Source: Pinus tabuliformis (taxonomy: Eukaryota > Streptophyta > Pinopsida > Pinales > Pinaceae). Taken from it: 64,000 nt of DNA. The DNA lies in contig CM062817.1 in NCBI GenBank assembly GCA_031772625.1, forward strand, positions 892,228,184 through 892,292,183, given 5' to 3'. The notes below the pieces were generated by a model. It did no database searches. It worked only from the letters and a program-made list of their open reading frames with translations, and was not told the DNA's origin. Below are positions 55,135 to 64,000 of this stretch, piece after piece. Made by a program: the position numbers and the translations under genes. Every line of letters begins with the position of its first letter. Position 1 is the stretch's first letter.

Positions 55135-55870
55135 TTTTAACGAGCCTAGCGATAGTGAAACTCGTTCTTGTCTGCTATGGACAAGTTTGTCGCTATTAAG
55201 TTTTAACGAGTTTAACGACAAAGATAACTCGGTCCTTTTCAATTTTAGAGAGTCTGAAAAGGAACGTAAAGGAAACTCCAAAATTCCTTTTTCGTCATCT
55301 AATCCCTTAAGTCCGAAAAAGTATAAAACAATACAGAAGGGATGAATTTTTGATTCTTTTAACGAGCCGAACAAAACAAGCGCTCGATCTTTTTGTGTAA
55401 TAATCCCTCAGGTCCAAAAAGATTAAAATCTAAAGGAGGGATATCACTTCCGGTCCCTTTAACGAGCTGGAGAGGCCAATGGCTCGGCAATCTTTTCATA
55501 TTTTACGAGTTAGTTGAAAAGAGCTTAAAGGAGACTCGTCTTTTGAGGAACAAGTGATAAAATTGGGTAGCAGCTGATTCCAGGTAAGGTTTGGAATTTT
55601 CCAATCACGACAGTGTTACAAGGAGGGCTAGTGAGATCACTCTTTGTAGCTGTTCCTCAAAAGGGGTAAACAATCAAATGGAGGTGAATGATTAGCCAAT
55701 ACAGAGTGGAGGTGATGATGAGAACACGACCAAGGCTTTTAAAGGCTGAAGTACTACATTCACGATGGTTATTTACCAGGAAATAGTTCAATTTTTAATG
55801 AGCTTAAACGCGGGGGGAAACATTTGCTCATGGCTTATGTTTATTTTTTAACGAGCTTGAACTATGCGCT
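55135..55870 (+). repeat. interspersed TTTTAACGAGC motif array
   Basis: TTTTAACGAGC or a one- or two-base variant occurs at 55135, 55201, 55357, 55457, 55501, 55794 and 55845. Several copies are followed within 10-20 bases by GCTCG-type complements, and stretches such as CTTTTTGT and AAAAAG between copies could form further stems. The array lies just upstream of the inferred promoter of the plus-strand PMD-like gene. Confidence 0.6.
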
Positions 55871-56179
55871 AAAACTGCTTGATGCAACGGTCATTTCTTG
55901 ACTTTACCATAAATAGCTTTGTTCTTTCAAAGATTGTACTGCATTTTCAATTGCTTCATCAAACTAGTTAGAAATGAATAATACATGTTTGAAAAATGAG
56001 TTAGAACACTAATATTTTACTCGAGTTACATAAAAAGTAATGTAAAAGTGCTTTTACCTCTCATTTTACCATTTCATTTGAACTTTGGTTTGTTGGAGCT
56101 TTGGAGGTGCTTTCCCCCCTTGATTTTCATCAGCTGATTTTGGGAGATTCTGTGGACGATTCTCGGCGCCGTCTGGACC

Positions 56180-56481
56180 AGGTAGGAGCTAAACTTGAGC
56201 TCTTTCATTTCATGCTTTCCATTTTGCATTCTGAGCTTGATTCCTGGTTTTTCTGAGCCTCTGGGGTTTGAAAAACTCGCCCTGGCTTCAGCGCACCCTT
56301 TGTGTATCGAAAGGTGCGTTGGATGTTGGCCTGTCTACTGGCCATCTGACATGCAACGCACCCAGAGCACTACTGTAGGTGCGATGGGTGCAAGGAAGGA
56401 ATTTTATGCATAGTTTTTGATGGAAATTTTGCCTGTTTCTTACCAAAATCAGGATCTAACTCTTATCTTGTTTGTTTTCAG
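56180..56481 (+). other. candidate 5' UTR intron of the PMD-like gene
   Basis: GGACCAG/GTAGG at 56179/56180 is a good donor context, and TTGTTTGTTTTCAG before AGATTTT at about 56481 is a good acceptor preceded by a T-rich tract. The Met of the ORF lies 17 bases after it. Splicing here is inferred. Confidence 0.5.
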
Positions 56482-56497
56482 AGATTTTTGGAGCAAG

Positions 56498-57732
56498 ATG
56501 ACTATTACATGGTGAGAACGTGAGCATGAAGAAGAGGAAATGCTTGCTTTACATGATCCGGTTACAGTAAACGCACTGCGGAACTGTGGCTTGCTGAAGT
56601 TTTTCCGCATTTCTAGCATGAGACAACAAATCAACTTGCTGCAGTATTTGCTCGATGCTTGGGATCCTACCAACCAGGTGTTCCAGATTAGGGGCAAATC
56701 CATCCCCTTGACTGTAGTGGACATCTATTTCTTGACTGGCTTGTCGAGACGGGGTGCCCCCATCTCTTTATCAGGTTCGGCCTGAGGAGGTGAATCTGTG
56801 AGAGATTATGTTCGCCGGTATTGCAGAGAGGGATCTCAGCCGAGTAAGGACGGCAAGATCATCATCCGTGATTTCACTGATAGGTCCCTTAGGACTATTC
56901 TGTTCACTTTTGGTAGGATGGCTGGTGGTGCGACTCTTCATGTAGCCAACCGATCTTATATGCAGTATGCCTTGGAATGTCTCCAACCGAAGGTGTTCAA
57001 CTGGTGCGACGCAGTACTTCTTGTGATGAAAGAACAGTTGACCAAGGTGAAGAGTGGGAGGTTGAAGAACTTTGGTTATGGTTCTATCTTGACCGCCTTT
57101 GCCTTGGAAAAGATACCACTGATGCAGCCACAGTATATTGCACTCGATTTACCTTCACCGACTGAACCACGTATGCAGAGATGGGTCGACCATATGTCTA
57201 GGCATGCTGGTCAGTCTCAGATTTCCTTTTCTGATACCTTCTTCGGGTGGTTTGATCGTCAGGAGATGGTTTATTCCGAGTATCCATATGCTGGTATGGA
57301 CTTCCGGGGTGATCCAGATTTAGTACTGCCGGCTGGCGAACAGTGGGGCGCCATTGGTAAATTCTTTGACCATATCCCTGTTTATCATTTTTCTTTTATA
57401 ATGTCCTTGTGCTTTATTCTGTCAAGACTTAATCAAACTCATGTGTTCATGCAGATGTTGGTCCCGTTCGGCCAGTAGTATGCCTGAGAGTGCCAGCTGC
57501 CGCCCCAGCAGGAGAGGCTGTTGGAAGGGCTATCCTTCGCGACCTCGATGTGGCCGAGACTCTCACAGCATTACAGGAACAGGTTGAGGGCCTCACTCTT
57601 GGTATTCCAGATGTGAGGATTGACGAGCTGCCCTTGAGGTTGCAGCGGCATACTACTGGTGTGCCAAGACGATGGACTCGGCTCTTACGCATGATCGCAC
57701 AGGCTGTGACTTGCTATCACGAGCATCATTAG
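56498..57732 (+). pseudogene. spliced plant-mobile-domain-like gene, antisense to element H pol
   Basis: Exon 1 (56498-57356) opens with MTITW and reads a conserved-looking domain: NALRNCGLLKFFRISSMR, LLDAWDPTNQVFQIRGKSIP, LTVVDIYFLTGLSRRGAP, then VRDYVRRYCREG and TFGRMAGGATLHVANRSYMQ. The F.I.GK.IPLT..D.YFLTGL.RRG pattern is that of plant mobile domain proteins. An intron (57357-57454, GTAAAT...TGCAG) must be removed to join exon 2 (57455-57732), which ends in LLRMIAQAVTCYHEHH and TAG. Two TGA codons (56513, 56783) break the frame, both one C-to-T change from CGA. Extra ORFs in this position and orientation are known in Tat-lineage elements; their function is not established. Confidence 0.72.
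57357..57454 (+). other. intron in the PMD-like gene (98 bp)
   Basis: It starts GGTAAATTC after the codon base at 57356 and ends GTTCATGCAG. It is T-rich (TTTATCATTTTTCTTTTATA). Its removal joins two frames that are each open, which is the main evidence. Confidence 0.7.
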
Positions 57733-57902
57733 ACTAGGGTGCCCCCTAGCGTTTTGAGTTTTTGGTCATTTGACCAATTTTGTATTGGTTACAGAATATT
57801 ATGTGTAAACCATAAACAGTTATATATATATTTTTGATTTTCGAAGCTTTATTTTGGTTAAGTTACATGATCCAAATGCAAATATTGATGGTATGCTTCT
57901 TT
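57733..57902. other. short spacer between the opposed genes
   Basis: 170 bp that ends both the plus-strand PMD-like gene and the minus-strand additional RNase H. It is T-rich, with a TATATATAT run near 57824, and could hold polyadenylation signals for both. No gene. Confidence 0.5.
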
Positions 57903-58328
57903 TTATAAATGTTGAAAATGTCTATCTAACACATAATTTGCCAATGAGTCAGTTAATGTGTTTAAGGTTCTGGAAATATGCTGATATTGAATAAAATCAA
58001 ATTGTCTTTCCAAAATCTTAACCCTTAGGAACATGCGATAAATAGCTAGATTTCGGACAGAGTAGATACCAGTGAGTTGTAGTATGACAAGTTGTGAGTC
58101 TAGCCTGACAATCAGTTGGCGTATACCATGTGTGATGGAATCATAGAGAAGTTCTATCAACACGCTATATTCAACGATGTTATTCGTTGATCGACCAATA
58201 CATACCCCTCTGAAACTTACTAACTCGCCGCTTGGATAAAAAATGGCCCAAGCCGCGGAAGATAGGTTTCGTGAACTACGACTCGCTCCGTCGGCATATC
58301 CAACACATGACTCCAATAGGTTTGACAT
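57903..58328 (-). CDS. pol: Element H additional RNase H, downstream of integrase
   Basis: A 141-codon ORF that reads as a complete RNase H fold: GYADGASRSSRN (first Asp), STNNIVEYSVLIELL (Glu), VRLDSQLVILQL (Asp) and NTLTDSLANYVLD (last Asp). All four catalytic acids are present. It starts about 95 bp after the end of integrase, in its own frame, so it may be a separate ORF or the tail of pol. Its job would be RNA removal during reverse transcription, since the RNase H next to RT has lost its first Asp. Additional RNase H domains are known in Tat/Ogre-type elements, but I recall them before integrase; here it follows integrase. This differs also from element B. Confidence 0.85.
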   Translation of the reverse strand: MSNLLESCVGYADGASRSSRNLSSAAWAIFYPSGELVSFRGVCIGRSTNNIVEYSVLIELLYDSITHGIRQLIVRLDSQLVILQLTGIYSVRNLAIYRMFLRVKILERQFDFIQYQHISRTLNTLTDSLANYVLDRHFQHL

Positions 58329-58422
58329 CTGCGATAAATGTAAAAAGTGGATTACTTGACCAAAACAGACACTTTAGCGAAAACAAAAACATAACAAAAG
58401 CATACAAGTTACTATACTGAAT

Positions 58423-59229
58423 CACGCATAATAACGCTTGAGGTACAACCCGTTACGAGGTTGTGCCACTGTAATCCCGTCATAATCCATTAACTCGTAG
58501 GCTCCTTTTGCTAAAACTCACTTAACAATATAGGGGCCCATCCATAAAGACTTGAATTTACCTGCCCCCAATTTATCGGATTCTTGGTCATAAAGCAAGA
58601 CCAAGTCACCTTCTGAGAAGACACGGGGTTTGACATTCTTGTCGAACTGCGCTTTGACTCGTTTCTTATGGGCTTCGTTAGCCAAAGCGGCATCACGACA
58701 GGTTTCATCCAATTGGATTAGTTCCAAGAAACGAGCCTCCTCTTCTGAAGTTCCGGGGAGAAGGTCAATTGCGAGTTTGAGGGACGAGATTTCACACTGG
58801 ATTGGTAAGACTGCTTCCAGGCCATATACCAGTTGGAAAGGTGTAAACCCGGTTGCATTCCTTACCGATGTTCGGTAAGCCCACAAGGCTGAGTACAGGA
58901 TTAGGTGCCAACTTCTTTTGTGAACTCCAATCATCCTTTGCAGCATGCGCTTCAGGACCTTGTTGATTGCTTCAACTTGTCCATTGGCTTGCGGGTAATA
59001 TGGAGTAGAGCTGTCGTGAGACAACCCTAGTTTGGCAGCTAATTCGACCATCATGTGATTGCGAAAATGTGATCCATGATCTGTGACTATAGCTTGTGGG
59101 ACGCCGAATCTGGCGACTACATGATTGAAAAAGAAGAGGGCAGCTGTTTCACCAGTATTATCTAATGTAGGCATCGCCTCGGCCCATTTGGTAAAATAGT
59201 CAACTGCGACTATGATATACCCATGCCCC
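58423..59229 (-). pseudogene. pol: Element H integrase core and C-terminus
   Basis: The frame open at 59174-58518 holds the later part of the catalytic core: the second Asp in IVTDHGSHFR and the Glu in YYPQANGQVEAINKV are present. Then come WAYRTSVRNATGFTPFQLVY and the C-terminal FSEGDLVLLYD with LWMGPYIVK, a GPY-type motif. One TGA (about 58526-58528) follows, and the frame continues to a stop at 58423-58425 (YELMDYDGITVAQ). A single-base change in the run of five C at 59226-59230 separates it from the first part of integrase. Without the shift the core would be complete. Confidence 0.92.
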
Positions 59230-61492
59230 CGGTCGAGGTGGGGTTACATGTCATGAAATCGATGCCCCATTTGGCGAATGGCTCGACAACAACTATTGGC
59301 TGCAGAGGTGCGGGTGGTCTTCTGGTTTTGCTATCGAAAATTTGACAAGCATGGCAACTTCTGACTGCGGTTATGCAATCTTTGAACATTGTTGGCCATA
59401 AGTATCCTGCTCGTAAAATTTTTTGCGCTGTAGCATAACCGGATTGATGCCCCCCACACGTGCCCGAATGGCAATCATTCAGGACTTTTTCGGCCTCCTC
59501 ATGGGTGAGGCACCTTCTCAGAACCGTATCGATACCACGACGGTAAAGTGTATCACCGACGATCATGTAGTCTTTTGCTTGGTATCGAATACGTTTTTGT
59601 TCGGAGTGAGAGGTATTTGGCCTATATTTTTGGGTTTGGAGATAAATGATTATATCCCCATACCACAGATTGCTTGAAGATATCAGAAACAAATTTTCGT
59701 CCATGATCGTTTCTTGGTATGTTTCATCGTTGGACGATGATGGGAGATCGCATAATAATTCTGCGAAAACCAGAGCTTTCTTTGACTTGGATTTTAGAAA
59801 TTCCAGATCAAACTCTTGTAGAATTGCTATCCATTTTGAATATTTTCCCCCGAGCAACTGTCGCGACAATATATAAGTCATGGGGTTGCAATCTGACAGA
59901 ATGGTAGTTTTTCGAAAGAGGACATAGTGTCGAAATCTCTGTATCACTTGAACAGCTGCGAGCGCTAGCTTTTCAACATAAGAATATTTGCTTTCTGTAT
60001 CATTTAAGTTCTTACTCAAATAATATATAGGATGTTCAATTCCGTTGTCTTCTTGAACTAAAACCATTGCAATGGTTGTATCCGCTGCAGCCAGATACAG
60101 GTTAAAGTCTTTTTGATAATCAGGAGCGTACATTAATGATGCTTTCATTAGGGATTTTTTTAAAGCATCAAAGGAAGCTTGTGCAACCTGATCCCAGACA
60201 AAGGGTACTTCCTTTTTCAAAAGACGCATATAACCTTTGGCAAGTTCGGCATAATTTGGAATGAACCTCCTCAGAAAATTTGCTTTCCCTTGGAGTTTTT
60301 GAATCTGAAGCAAATTTGAAGGTGGAGGCAAATTTATGATTGCCTGAACCTTACATGGGTCGAGACGAATCCCGTCTTTCGAGACTACAAAGCCAAGTAA
60401 ACAACCAGAACTGACACAAAATACACATTTGTGTGGATTGAGTCGTATCTTGTAGTGTTGGCAACGTAGAAATATTGCTCTTAAATGCTGCGTATGATCA
60501 GTCCGCTTTCGCGAATGAGCCGGCAGGTCATCGAGGTATGGTTGAACGATGTTTTTGATGTCATGGAAGGCATAATTCATTGCCCTCTGAAAAGTTGCCC
60601 CTGCGTTCTTTAAACCAAAGGGTAATTTTCGATATGCGAATGTGCCCCACGAACAAATAAATGCAGTCTTTGACTGGTCCTGTGGGCGGATATTTATTTG
60701 ATTATACCCAGAGAATCCATCCATGAATGAAAAGACTTCGCATCCAGTGCATTCATCAATTATCTGGTCGATGAAGGGTGTAGGGTAGTTGTCTTTTGGA
60801 CAAGCTTGATTTACATCCCTATAATCGACGCACACTCTAGTTGTTCCTTGTTTTTTCATAACAGGGACAATATTCGATACCCAATCGGTTAGAGGAACCG
60901 GGTAAATGAAACCAGCATGGAGAAGTTTTTCAACTTCTGCCTTAATGGCAGCGGCTTTCTTGGGGTGCACCTGTCGTAGCTGTTGTCGTACTGGTTTGAC
61001 ATCTGGATACATCTTGATTTCGTGTTCAACGATACTTGAGTCAATGCCTGGCATTTCACTATATGACCAAGCAAAGACATCTCTGAATTCGCGAAAAAGA
61101 GCGTTATATATTTCCAGTTCTGAAGGAGAACAACATTTTCCAACATAAATATTCTCTACAACATCTGTTTTGGTCGAGATATTTATGGCGATAGTCTCTT
61201 CAATGTTGGACAAGTTTCGCTCGGAATCCACCGTGTTTACAATATTTGATAGGAAAACAAAAACTGAAGGATGATAAAGGTCATCAGGAGTATTTTCTTC
61301 ACAATCCGCAAGAAGGGAACGATGGTGGTAATCATCCCATGGTGCCCCTTCAATTACCATTGATTGAACAATTCCTTCGTCGGTGACATGCACTCGCGAC
61401 CAAGGATCTGAAGGGGTACCATATTCCTTAGACCTATCTATCCAAACGCTTGATGAGCGTTGATTTGGGTTTGCCTCCCATGCTAGGAACAT
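59210..61492 (-). pseudogene. pol: Element H reverse transcriptase, RNase H and integrase N-terminus
   Basis: This 760-codon open frame is the longest in the window. Order: a linker (residues 1-170), RT (about 175-345) with WVSNIVPVMKKQGTTRVCVD, VFSFMDGFSGYNQI and the catalytic PYLDDLPAHS, a connection region, RNase H (about 455-575) in which the usual TDAS Asp is missing (LYLAAADTTIAMVL), then a linker and the integrase zinc finger (HSGTCGGHQSGYATAQKIL then SCHACQ) and the first core Asp (WGIDFMTCNP). The frame ends by the base change at 59226-59230. The Tat-like character of RT and the lost RNase H residue parallel element B. Both RT catalytic motifs are intact. Confidence 0.93.
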
Positions 61493-61498
61493 TGATTG

Positions 61499-62500
61499 CT
61501 ACAATATTTCTGTTGGGCTTGGAGGCAAAACCTGCGCATGATCCATGTCGATATCATTTTCTGAGATCTTTTTAGAAGATATCATATTGCAGGTTCCTAC
61601 CGATGCTACTTCTGCCAAATTGACTGGAGGTGGAAGGGCAAAAGTTCCCATTAATATAGGATCTTTTAGTAGGCCTACTCCAATATTTTGAAGCGAATGG
61701 GGGCTTCCATGGATCATTGGAATGCTTCCCGTAACTTGAGAACCATTGGGGAGGAAGTTTTGTTGATCGACGATTGTAATCCCTCCTTGAAAGGGAAATG
61801 CAATCTTCCTAAACTAGGTCGACATAATAGTAGCCATAGCATATATCCGTGGTCTTCCCAGTAGGATGTTGTAATTGAGATTTCCGTCGATTACTTCAAC
61901 ACCTATTTCTACTGTTTTCCCTCCTAGTTCAACCTTCAAGTTACTTAGAATACCATATGGGGTATATGTTTGTCCGTCAAATGCTTTTAATGTCGTCGAA
62001 GATCGCGACAAGGTTGGAGATCCTAAAGTTTTCCAGCAACTCATCGACATAATACATGTAGATGCCCCCTCATCAATAATTGTTCGATGAACAGTTTTGT
62101 TGAGGGCTTTCACTTGAACGAGGAAAGCTAGTTGAGCTGGTAATTGAGGATCGCATCCTTTATGATCGAAGGATACAAGATTGGAATCCTTTGGGTCTAT
62201 CCCACCAATGGCTGATAATAAAGCTTGCTTTTGGGATGGGCAATTTTGTAGTACCTCAAGAGTTGACATAGCGGATGGCGATTGGGCCAAATCTTCCACT
62301 ATATTATAATGTTGTGCCGCTCTAGCGTGGGGATTAAACGTCGACTTGTGTACTACTCCCTTTGGCGGTTTTATTGTCAACTCAGGAATGATGGGTGGCG
62401 CAACTTCTGTCGAAGTTGTTGTCGAACTACTAGGTTGATATTTATCCTTGTTGTCCGACAGCTGTGGATTCCCATAATCTTTGTTTCTTGTCGATATCAA
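61499..62500 (-). pseudogene. pol: Element H aspartic protease and linker
   Basis: A linker with ISTRNKDYGNPQLSDNKDKY and TIKPPKGVVHK leads to the protease: LVQVKALNKTVHR, the active-site TIIDEGASTCIMS (D-E-G-A-S, seen in place of D-T-G), a flap region with FDGQTYTPYGIL, and GNLNYNILLGRPRIYAM, with the conserved LLGR. After a stop at about 61811-61813 the linker toward RT continues (61717-61499; TEIL then TAG before QSM). The protease would cleave the polyprotein. Stops at the joins are single-base changes. Confidence 0.88.
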
Positions 62501-62638
62501 AGCATCATTTTGCTATTTGGAAACCGACAACATTAGCACTTGAGACGGGGAAGCATTTCCACTGTCAACTAGATTTGTCCCTGGATTTGGAAACGGATTA
62601 GTCAATACTGCCGAGGTTTTTGAATTCTTGAAGAATTT

Positions 62639-63955
62639 TTAAAGCTCAGCTCTGTGAGGAAAATCTGCGGTCCAATGATCCTCATCGCATATAAAGCATG
62701 GATTTTTTGGTTTCCTATTTCCAGGAGGGTTTGCAGAAGATTTTTCAGGTGATGATTCTTCCTGTTTCTTCTTCTTCCCTTTGCCTTTCTTCTTGCCCCC
62801 TGGTTGCTTGGTTTCTTTGCCCTTATCTGTCGATACGACATTTACTTCCGAGGCAAGAAGTTCCTCTTTTGCATTTTGACTAGAAATCTTACGGGCCTTT
62901 TTAGATGTAGCCTTTGTCGATTTTGTGTCTGTTGCGCCAATCACGCCATCGCTGGCATGAGAGTCATTGTTTGATTTAGGAGGAGGAGGAACTGAGAATT
63001 CCGGTCTAGGAGCATCAGGTATTTTATCGTAGAGCGTGCCGGACTGAGTGTAAATCAAGTCCAAATATTGCACACGAGCGATAACCTGCTCTTCGGTGAC
63101 GACCCCCCCTTTTGCCACATCTTCCGTGATGGAAGGCAGTAATGACTTAATAAACCATTAAGCTAAAAGATGATCGGGAACATACGTTTTCACCATTCTA
63201 CGACGACGTCGCCACTCATGTATATGATCAAATATGTTAGTGGCCGTCGTTTGTTTGAAGTTGGTAAGAAGTTCCGTTCCAGTTTCGTACCTTATTGGTA
63301 ACTGAAAATGGGTTAAAAAGGTTGTGGCTAGGGTACTGAAGTTGTCAAATGAAGCTCTAGGTAATTCGATATACCATTTTGCTGCCGGACCAGTTAATGT
63401 CCTCTGAAAAAGGCGAAGCCTAATCGAATCATCGTTTCGGGTGTTTGATGAACACCACAGATGAAAGGTGATCACATGATTCGACGAATCTTCACCCGGA
63501 TTTCCATTAAATTTAGGAATATCTTATGGAAGTTTATGCGGAATCGCTGGCCACCAAGGGGCGTAAGCGATTGGATCGTTTGTTAACCGATTTAAATCAG
63601 GTAACTCTAAAGTCGCCACGAAGGGTAACTATTGATTCAGGTTAGGTGAAGCATACCCGAGATAAGATGGGATTGCCTGAGCAGTTGGTCTTTGCATACC
63701 AACATAATGCATTTGATGCTGGTAACTTTGGTAAGGTTGGTGGGCATGACCATTGTAAAATGGTTGATTTTGACCGTTTTGAATATACGGTTGCCCACTA
63801 TTCGCAAAGATTTGTTTCTCAGAACCTTGGTATACTTGTTGGAACTGCGGTTGTTGGTATTGCACAAGCCATGGTTGTGAAGCCATGTGCTGTTGCCCAA
63901 TACTAACTGTTTGACCAAGATGAGGGGTAATTGTACCCGTTTGAACCTGTGTCAT
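62639..63955 (-). pseudogene. gag: Element H gag
   Basis: The N-terminal part (63955-63629) is rich in Gln (QYQQPQFQQVYQ) and open to the window edge. The capsid domain lies at 63475-63158: TFHLWCSSN, IRLRLFQRTLTGPAAKWYIE, FLTHFQLPIR and LLTNFKQTTATNIFDHI, a Retrotrans_gag pattern. After a TAA, 63118-62639 reads VTEEQVIARVQYLDLIY, a Lys-rich stretch, and a zinc knuckle-like CFICDEDHWTADFPHR in which the last Cys is replaced. The start is outside or near the window end. Its role is particle assembly. Confidence 0.9.
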
Positions 63956-64000
63956 TCCACCAATCGGCGATTGTGGTTGAGTTGCAGGGTCAAGGGGTTG

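Noticed and set aside
56105..56122. minus-strand AAGGGGGGAAAG as polypurine tract of element H
   Set aside because: No TG-starting LTR follows it. The tract at 53975-53987 is followed directly by TGTTATATAAA and by TATA and AATAAA signals, so it was preferred.
1..64000. CRISPR arrays, bacterial operons, rRNA and tRNA genes
   Set aside because: None seen. tRNA-complementary motifs are retrotransposon primer sites, not tRNA genes.

Overview
The window is repeat DNA from a plant nuclear genome, most likely a large, slowly purged seed-plant genome such as a gymnosperm. Two things point there: Ty3/gypsy elements of the Tat/Ogre/Athila (OTA) type with additional RNase H domains and long LTRs, and a plant F-box/LRR pseudogene related to FBL15. 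The species cannot be fixed from the sequence. I see no intact host gene, rRNA, tRNA or bacterial feature. Nearly everything readable is LTR retrotransposon, and almost all of it is broken.

Layout. (1) 1-1651: AT-rich flank with a weak minus-strand coiled-coil ORF. (2) 1652-26015: a three-level nest in which each level has its own target-site duplication (TSD). Element A (1652-26015, + strand, 2.3 kb LTRs, TSD GTACT) keeps only a gag remnant. Element B (6330-21804, - strand, 1674 bp LTRs, TSD GGACT/GGACC) lies inside A and carries gag, protease, additional RNase H, RT, dead RNase H and integrase. Element C (11997-17891, + strand, 621/646 bp LTRs, TSD ATCCT) is a chromovirus inside the protease of B. 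LTR divergence falls from A to B to C, as the nesting requires. (3) 26021-30352: AT-rich DNA with a ~600 bp tandem duplication and an FBL15-like pseudogene. (4) 30353-33869: small Ty1/copia-like element D with a gag remnant and a decayed acidic ORF instead of pol. (5) 34025-37206: copia element E on the minus strand. (6) 37207-41334: no gene seen; microsatellite, an LTR-like start and a short tandem repeat. (7) 41335-50768: element F, a 5' LTR plus a long decayed + strand reading frame coding for Gag with up to five zinc knuckles, protease, a second Gag-like domain, a coiled coil and a plant-mobile-domain-like (PMD-like) ORF, but no RT or integrase. Its protease is split by a 2374 bp solo LTR (44610-46983, TSD GGCGG). 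(8) 50769-about 53060: copia remnant G, related to E, which cuts the last ORF of F. (9) about 53281-64000: element H on the minus strand (gag, protease, RT, RNase H, integrase, then an additional RNase H after integrase), with a spliced PMD-like gene on the opposite strand between pol and the candidate 3' LTR. Its 5' LTR lies beyond the window.

How the parts work together. B and H each pair an RNase H that has lost catalytic residues with an additional RNase H whose D-E-D-D quartet is intact, but the additional domain sits before RT in B and after integrase in H. A, D, E and F lack RT and integrase and would need enzymes from other elements. Across A-H many reading frames are broken by in-frame stops with few frameshifts, and most of these stops are one C-to-T or G-to-A change from a Gln, Arg or Trp codon. 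That is the pattern expected of long-methylated, deaminating DNA.
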